Positions 57,865 through 64,000 of a stretch of DNA of 64,000 nt are shown here, one piece after another. How positions within the stretch are numbered: the stretch's first letter is position 1; each line of letters starts with the position of its first letter. The stretch lies in contig WTXI01000065.1 of NCBI GenBank assembly GCA_022376515.1, positions 62,001 through 126,000 of the forward strand, in the 5' to 3' direction. This DNA is from Lactifluus volemus. Taxonomy: Eukaryota; Basidiomycota; Agaricomycetes; Russulales; Russulaceae. Under the pieces are notes generated by a model. That model did not search any database. It saw nothing but the letters and a program-made list of their open reading frames with translations, and had not been told where the DNA came from. Made by a program: the position numbers and the translations under genes.

Positions 57865-60800
57865 CCATTATTATAGCTCAGGTTTTCAAATTCCCGATAT
57901 GAGGCACACTGGCAGCAGCCGCGCTCAGGTCACCTCAACGCAACTAGGCTCGTATACGCTCCGGGTCACTGGTACGTACTCCCTTTGTGATCATGCTCTG
58001 AGAGATACTAAATCTCTTTCCCCTGCCAGTCCTCAGAGCGCGCAACGTTCCGCGTCTCAAGACCCTCCTCTGGAGAAAAGGAAATTTTTACGTCACTGTG
58101 ACTTGCGGGGAGACAACGAGGCAGACACGATCTGTGCAGAGAAGGGAGCATATCGTAGAATGGAACGAGAATCTGGACACTTTGTGAGAAATTCCCATAT
58201 TTATTTCTATTTACGGCTGAGTCTCCAGCAGCATTGTACAATCCCAATCTGATATTACAGTGTCTCTTTATGTGGAAAGGCCCAAAGCGAAAGACATTAT
58301 TATCGGAAATCAGAGGATAGCCTGTGAACCAACTCGCGGTTCGTCTCATGATTATTTGGAACTTTACTCACGCTTCTGGCTGATCCCTACATGTAGAACT
58401 CGACATCGTTTTCGGGAATGCAGGTGGACAGACAAAGGAGCCGGCCACAGTCTTAACGATCACAGTGTCATCAAACGCAAGTTCCTCTCGGACAGCGACA
58501 GTCAACACCCCGAATCTTATACCGGGCAACCTTGTCACTGAAGGAGGCGCTCCACGTCACATTGTCCAATCTAACGCTGAAACCGCGCAACCCACGGCAG
58601 TTACCGTTCCTAAATCTGATTTTTCCGGGACGGGTGACCTTCTCGTTGACAGCGGCACTCCTCTGGGAATAGTGCCGGACAGCCAGCCGGGGATGTCGCG
58701 TCATCCCGATCGCGCTGAGGAAGCTATGGATGCGGTCACAATATGGAAAAGTGCTGTTGATGTTATGAAGCAAGTCGTGGACACCGTCAGTCCAACCGTC
58801 AAACCAGTATGTTCCATACCTTTCTTCTCTACTATTCACAGAGCTAATTGCTGCCCTTCAGCTTGCCAGCTCGACATCGGCTCAGCTCTCCAACATTGGC
58901 GAGGTGCGCGCCCTTGCCTTATTGGATGAAATAGAACGCTCACCCTTTTTTTGGCTTGTTGGCAGGACTTGGTACTCAGGTTACGGCATGACGGCAACTT
59001 CCGATCACTACTTGAGGCGATACTAAATGCATTTCAATTTACAACTGAGGACGGTTTGAGGAACATCCAACCCGGATCAACGCAAGCAAATATTCTCATT
59101 GAGATGCTCAAGTGCGTCTCCGAATGTGCCGGTTCTATCAAATCGTACGCGTTTGCTGCCGGATCGAATGCTAAGATGGATGCACAAGTCGGTACGTTAT
59201 CGTGACTGACATCTCTCATCGCCTCTTATCAACATGTGATTTTCAGCAAACCTGGCTTCGAACAATGTCGAACGCCTCCGCAAGGCCGGCGACCGACTAG
59301 GGGATCTACGAGGACAATTCCCCACAGATGTTGCTGTCCCCGCTAGCGCTGCTGTCTCTGAAATGCGAAACGATGTGAGAACACAGGAAACGGAAACGGA
59401 TATGTCGAATCAAGCATCGGATACTGGTGCGTCATTATGACAGTCACAAAGCCATCAATCTTCGGTTTAACAAGAGTAAAATAGAATTGAATGCAATAAT
59501 CGGGGAAAGCCCTCTTTTGGGAGGATGGCGATTCAAAGATAGACAGGGCTGTTATCGAGACACACGCAAACATTTCTTGGACCACATCGTCGAGTGGGTC
59601 AAGAATCCCGAATCCGACCGCGGCCTCCTTCTCCTTGGCCAGGCAGGCACAGGAAAGTCCTCAATTGCGCATGAGATCGCACTTTACTTCGACGAGACGT
59701 ATCTCGGTTCTTATGTTGCATTTGTGCGGAAGGAGAAAGCCAAGGAGTCCAACGACGAAGCTGATCATTTCTTTACGACGCTTGCTCGGGGCCTCTCCGA
59801 TCGCTATCCTCAGTTCAAGCTCGCCCTCAAGAAGGCCATTGCAAGTGATCCGTCTTTTGGAACTACCCGAGATCCTCGTAGACTTTTTACACGCCTCCTC
59901 GTTAATCCGCTCAAGAGCGTACCACTTGATGATCCAATTCTCATCATCATCGATGGGTTGGATGAGAGTGGTATCACAATTGGCGGAAATGCACTGCATA
60001 CGTTTCTTGCCCAACGTCTCATCGACCTCCCGCCAAACGTTCGCATCCTTATCACGTCGAGGACGGAAGATGACATCGAACAGGCATTCGCCAAGGCGGA
60101 GTCCGTCCACACACTGTACACGGATGACGACCACATGGCTGCCAATACGGAACAAGATATTAGCTTGTATATTCAGAGCAAGCTCCGGAATGACGTGTTT
60201 AATGACCACGGTATCAAGCTAGTGCAGGCGTCACAGGGCTTGTTTCAATGGGCGGCCGTTGCATGTGGTTTCATCACCAGCCCTGCCAATCTTGGCCTTA
60301 GCTACAACGAATGTGTACAGCGCCTGTTGGCACCCTCCCGAGGTCTCAGTGGCGAAGGTCCGCTGGACAACTTGTACGAAGAAGTCCTCCAAGGGTACTT
60401 TAATTCAGATCAAACCCAAGTTCTATTTCGGTCCATCATGGGACAACTTTTTGCTGCAGTCGAACCCCTCTCTATCAATTCTTTGATTGCTCTGCGACAG
60501 CATGCACCCGTTGTTCACCCCCAAGATTCCGACCTGGTCCTCAGAATTCTCCGCTGCCTCGGCTCGCTGCTGAGTAGCGTCACTTCACTTGACCAAACGC
60601 GCCCCATCCTTCCCCTCCATACATCATTCCGTGACTTTCTGACTAGTAGGACGAGCAAGGTGTTTTATGTTGATCTTGCGGATGCCCACCATGATTTGTC
60701 ACATTCCTGCCTTGGTTTAATGCTCGATGGCCTCAAATTCAACATGTGCAGACTGGAGTCGTCATATCTCGCCAACAGCGACGTCCCAGACTTGGAATCC

Positions 60801-63361
60801 CGAATCGCCAAATATATTCCGTCGGGTCTACAATATGGTTGTATTTACTGGAGCGATCATTTGTGTCGTCGTCTTGCCTTCGATCACGAGGTGCTCAAAA
60901 AGGTTCGATCGCTCTTCGAAACCAAGTTTCTGTTTTGGCTGGAGGTGCTTAGTGTCAAGAAGAGTGTCGGCGTTGCTTCACGAGCATTGTCATCCCTGTC
61001 GGTGTGGTTACTGCGAGAGGTATGTACACCGCATAATTGAATATGACATATAGTGACTTGAGCGTGAAATTGCAATAGCGTTCACAAACGGAAGTGAAGA
61101 AATTGTTGGGATTGGCAAAGGATGGATCTTCATTCGTGCGGTATTTCGGAAACACGGTGGCTCGAAGTGCACCACATATCTACGTCTCTGCCCTGCCTTT
61201 CGCACCAGCCTCTTCCCAGATCCTTCATCAATACCTTCCTCAATTTCCTCGGACGTTGAGGTTGGAACGCGGACAGTTGTCGCATTGGCCTGAATTGGAA
61301 ATGACGATTAAGACACATACCGGGATCCTTTGTGTTGCATTCTCGCCGGACGGGGAGCGTATCGCATCGGCCTCAGATGATCACACGATTCGGGTGTGGG
61401 ATGCCACAATAGGACAGATTATAGCGGGCCCGTTTACTGGACACACCGATCGAGTCACATCTGTTGCATTCTCACCAGATGGGGAGCGGATCGCATCGGC
61501 CTCTTCTGATCGCACTATTCGGGTGTGGGATGCCACAACAGGACAGATTATTGCCGGCCCATTCACTGGACACACCTCTTCGGTCTCATCTGTTGCATTC
61601 TCACCAGATGGGGAGCGGATCGCATCGGGCTCGGATGATCACACAATTCGGGTGTCGGATGCCAAAACAGGACAGATCATAGCTGGCCCGTTTACTGGAC
61701 ACACCTATTCGGTCACATCTGTTGTATTCTCACCAGATGGGGAGTGGATCGCATCGGGCTCAAATGATGGCACAATTCGGGTGTGGGATGCCACATCAGG
61801 ACAGATTATAGCCGGCCCATTCACTGGTCACACTGATTGGGTCAGATCTGTCGCATTCTCACCAAACGGGGAGCGCATCGCATCGGGCTCAAATGATGGC
61901 ACGATTCGGGTGTGGGATGCCACGACCGGACAGATTATTGCCGACCCGTTTACTGGACACACCAATTTCGTCAGATCTGTTGCATTCTCACCAGACGGGG
62001 AGCGCATCGCATCGGGCTCTTCTGATCACACGATTCGAGTGTGGGATGCCACAACAGGACAGATAATAGCCGGCCCGTTTACTGCACACACCTCTTCGGT
62101 CAGATCTATTTCATTCTCACCAGACGGGGAGCGGATCGCATCGGGCTCACGTAATCACACAATTCGGATGTGGGGTGCCACAACAGGACAGATTGTAGCT
62201 GGCCTGTTTACTGGACACACCAATTATGTCACATCTATTTCATTCTCACCAGACGGGAAGCGGATCGCATCAGGCTCACGTGATCACACAATTCGGGTGT
62301 GGGATGCCACAACGGGACTGCTTATAGCGGGCCCGTTTACTGGACACACCAATTATGTCACATCTGTTTCATTCTCACCAGACGGGGACCGGATCGCATC
62401 GGGCTGGGATGATCACACAATTCGGGTGTGGGATGCTACAACAGGACAGATTATAGCCGGCCCATTTACTGGACACACCGATCGAGTCACTTCTGTTGCG
62501 TTCTCACCAGACGGGAAGCGGATCGCATCGGGCTCTTATGATCACACAATTCGGGTGTGGGATGCCACAACAGGACAGGTTGTAGCCGGCCCATTTACTG
62601 GACACACCGATCGAGTCACTTCTGTTGCATTCTCACCAGACGGGGAGCGCATCGCATCGGGCTCTTCTGATCACACAATTCGGGTGTGGGATGCCACAAC
62701 AGGACAGATTGTAGCCGGCACGGTTACTGGACACACCGATTGGGTCACATCTGTTTCATTCTCACCAAACGGGGAGTGGATTGCATCAGGCTCTTCTGAT
62801 CACACGATTCGGGTGTGGGAAGCCACAACAGGACAGATTATAGCTGGCCCGTTTATTGGACACACCGGTCGAGTCACATCAGTTGCATTCTCACCAGATG
62901 GGGAGCGGATCGCATCGGGCTCGGGTGATCGCACTATTCGGGTGTGGGATGCTACAACAGGACAGCTTATAGCGGGCCCGTTTACTGGACACACCTATTG
63001 GGTCGGATCTGTTGCGTTCTCACCAGACGGGGAGCGGATCGCATCGGGCTCGGATGATGACACAATTCGGGTGTGGGATGCCACAACAAGACATATTGCC
63101 TCAGCTTCAGACGACGGCACAATTCATGTGAAGACCGCAACTAGCACCGAAAATAGTAAGAATCAATTTACGGATCAATCCTCGGTCGATCGTGACGGTT
63201 GGTTACATGGAGAAGAGGATGAACTTGTGCTTTGGATTCCCGAGCTACATAGGCCATGCCTTCATAGACCCAGCACTATCTGGATTGCAGGCAAACATGA
63301 GACACGGCTTGATCTCTCAAATTTTGCTTATGGACCAAATTGGGCTACTAGTACATTATGA
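57848..63361 (+). CDS. NLR-like protein B: C2, NACHT and 14 WD40 repeats
   Basis: The paralogue of the gene at 38687 with the same nine-exon layout: 57848-57971, 58030-58183, 58229-58338, 58397-58806, 58862-58903, 58966-59191, 59247-59426, 59485-61019, 61079-63361. The sum is 5064 bases, an open frame of 1687 residues. C2-like domain about residues 35-157, NACHT with GQAGTGKSS (about 467-475) and ILIIIDGLDES, WD40 from about 1012 to 1614, then the same C-terminal tail. Roughly nine of ten NACHT residues equal those of A by eye. The intron at 58904-58965 is 62 bp here and 60 bp in A, so the frame holds in B only if it is spliced out, which supports it as a real intron. Both genes look functional. 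Confidence 0.85.
61324..63105 (+). repeat. WD40-coding array B, 14 units of 129 bp
   Basis: Units are nearly identical apart from the residue pairs before the VTS strand (DR, SS, YS, DW, NF, NY, GR, YW) and the x-D-x before T. No six-unit block duplication like that in array A was seen. The array ends with the same partial unit (IASASDDGTIHVKTA). Confidence 0.9.
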
Positions 63362-63457
63362 CAATTTATCTAAATAGAATCAATTGTACGCAAGATTTCT
63401 TGACTGTTGATCAGACCGAACCGTGACCATCTTACTACTCACGAGAATTGTATACTC

Positions 63458-63463
63458 AATAAA
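63458..63463 (+). terminator. Polyadenylation signal of NLR gene B
   Basis: AATAAA about 97 bp after the stop, matching the signal in unit A. Confidence 0.55.
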
Positions 63464-63550
63464 AGATGTGTCAAACGTCAAGGGTTTCCTTCTGGACTAT
63501 AACATAGATAGTAATAGTAATCGGATTTCCGCTCACAGTGAACTGAGACT

Positions 63551-63722
63551 ATAGTATTGATGTCTGTGATGTGACGTCACTGAACATCGCACGTCATCAT
63601 TGTTATCACATGTATTATTCCCTGTACAAGTACTTAAACAGAACAGTTTGGGGAATAATAGATCAATTCTCTCTCCCTTACTATCACGCCGTGATCATGT
63701 CACAGTTCCATTTCCATTATAT
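63551..63722. mobile_element. 172-bp insertion, possibly an LTR fragment
   Basis: Unit A reads GAACTGAGACT directly followed by AAAGGACGTGAC (45761-45783); here 172 bp separate the two parts. The insert has TGTGATGTGACGTCAC near the left and CATGTCACA near the right, loosely like retrotransposon LTR ends. No clean target duplication could be fixed. Confidence 0.4.
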
Positions 63723-63735
63723 AGGACGTGACTAC

Positions 63736-63772
63736 ACGCGTCGAACATGTGACCGACGCCCCTCCGACGCGT
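63736..63772 (+). promoter_or_regulatory. Two MCB-like boxes before condensin copy 5
   Basis: ACGCGT at 63736-63741 and 63767-63772, 35-70 bp before the ATG at 63807. The second box is lost in the pseudogene promoter at 45.8 kb (ACTCGT). Confidence 0.4.
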
Positions 63773-63806
63773 TCGGGACTGGCAACAACAGCCTACGACT
63801 TGCCAG

Positions 63807-64000
63807 ATGGCGAGTGAATTTGATCTCCAAGAGGAGCTTCTGGCTCTACAGGATTCAGAGAACTATTCTATACACCACGAACATCGATGCAACCAGGAGA
63901 GTTGGACGCTTTGCTTCAACGTATGTCGCAAACGCTTTCACTAACCCCCTCCACTCATCGTTTATTATAGAGGCTGTCCGAGCCATAGCAGAGTCCTTCA
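63807..64000 (+). CDS. Condensin complex subunit 1, 5' end (partial)
   Basis: The ATG is intact and opens MASEFDLQEELLALQDSENY, then SIHHEH. After this a second frame carries GELDALLQRMSQTLSLTPST, and EAVRAIAES follows in a third relation, so small indels or an intron must lie between. The window ends here. This could be the working copy of the gene, or another decayed one. Confidence 0.5.

Larger units (their letters stand above)
50046..64000 (+). repeat. Tandem duplication, unit B (continues past the window)
   Basis: It begins AGACTAGATGAGAGAC like 32519 and repeats the order of unit A. Differences from A include extra sequence at about 51990-52600 and 54400-55700, a small inversion at 56200-56563, three insertions, and six fewer WD40 repeats. 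At the window end it has reached the first codons of condensin subunit 1. If the unit length is the same, it would continue for about 3.5 kb. Confidence 0.75.

Noticed and set aside
58904..58965. Apparent +2 frameshift in NLR gene B relative to gene A
   Set aside because: The region has GTGCGC...GGCAG ends and intron-like length (62 bp in B, 60 bp in A). Splicing restores the same frame in both genes.

Overview
The window is eukaryotic nuclear DNA from a filamentous basidiomycete. Genes are split by many short introns of about 48-65 bp with GT...AG ends, and the gene set is fungal: a class P3A plasma-membrane proton pump, a laccase, a Tps2-type trehalose phosphatase, and NACHT-WD40 proteins of the fungal NLR type. 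The laccase and the expanded NLR family point to Agaricomycetes. A plant-associated member of Cantharellales (Ceratobasidiaceae) would fit, but the species level is inference. No rRNA, tRNA, CRISPR array or prokaryotic operon was seen.

Left third (1-30 kb): a hAT DNA transposon with its terminal inverted repeats and 8-bp target duplication (598-4439); a 177-bp MITE (7221-7397); then a row of host genes. These are laccase (minus, 8581-11046), trehalose-6-phosphate phosphatase (plus, 14315-17544), an F-box protein (plus, from 19545), a C2H2 zinc-finger protein (plus, 20784-21392), a DUF1295 membrane protein (minus, 22184-23963) and the plasma-membrane H+-ATPase (minus, 24366-27704). Long stretches between them hold nothing I can recognise.

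Right half (30.6-64 kb): a recently reshuffled region. A direct tandem duplication with a unit of about 17.5 kb starts at 32519 and again at 50046 and runs off the right edge. Each unit carries, in the same order, an unidentified minus-strand remnant, the 3' end of a LINE retrotransposon, broken pieces of a condensin subunit 1 gene and a sterol O-acyltransferase gene, one large NLR gene, and then a condensin subunit 1 copy. In the left unit the condensin copy is an almost full-length pseudogene whose start codon is lost. In the right unit it has a start codon but is cut by the window end.

The most interesting content is the pair of NLR genes (38687-44998 and 57848-63361). Splicing nine exons by eye gives open frames of 1952 and 1687 codons with the order C2 domain, linker, helical region, NACHT, WD40. 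The WD40 arrays hold 20 and 14 nearly identical 43-residue repeats. Variation between repeats is concentrated at a few positions, and part of one array has been duplicated as a six-repeat block. Both genes keep a short out-of-frame upstream ORF that overlaps the main start. Later insertions (a Tc1/mariner deletion derivative, a 72-bp hairpin MITE, an LTR-like fragment) and a small inversion differ between the two units and can be read against the empty or unrearranged copy.
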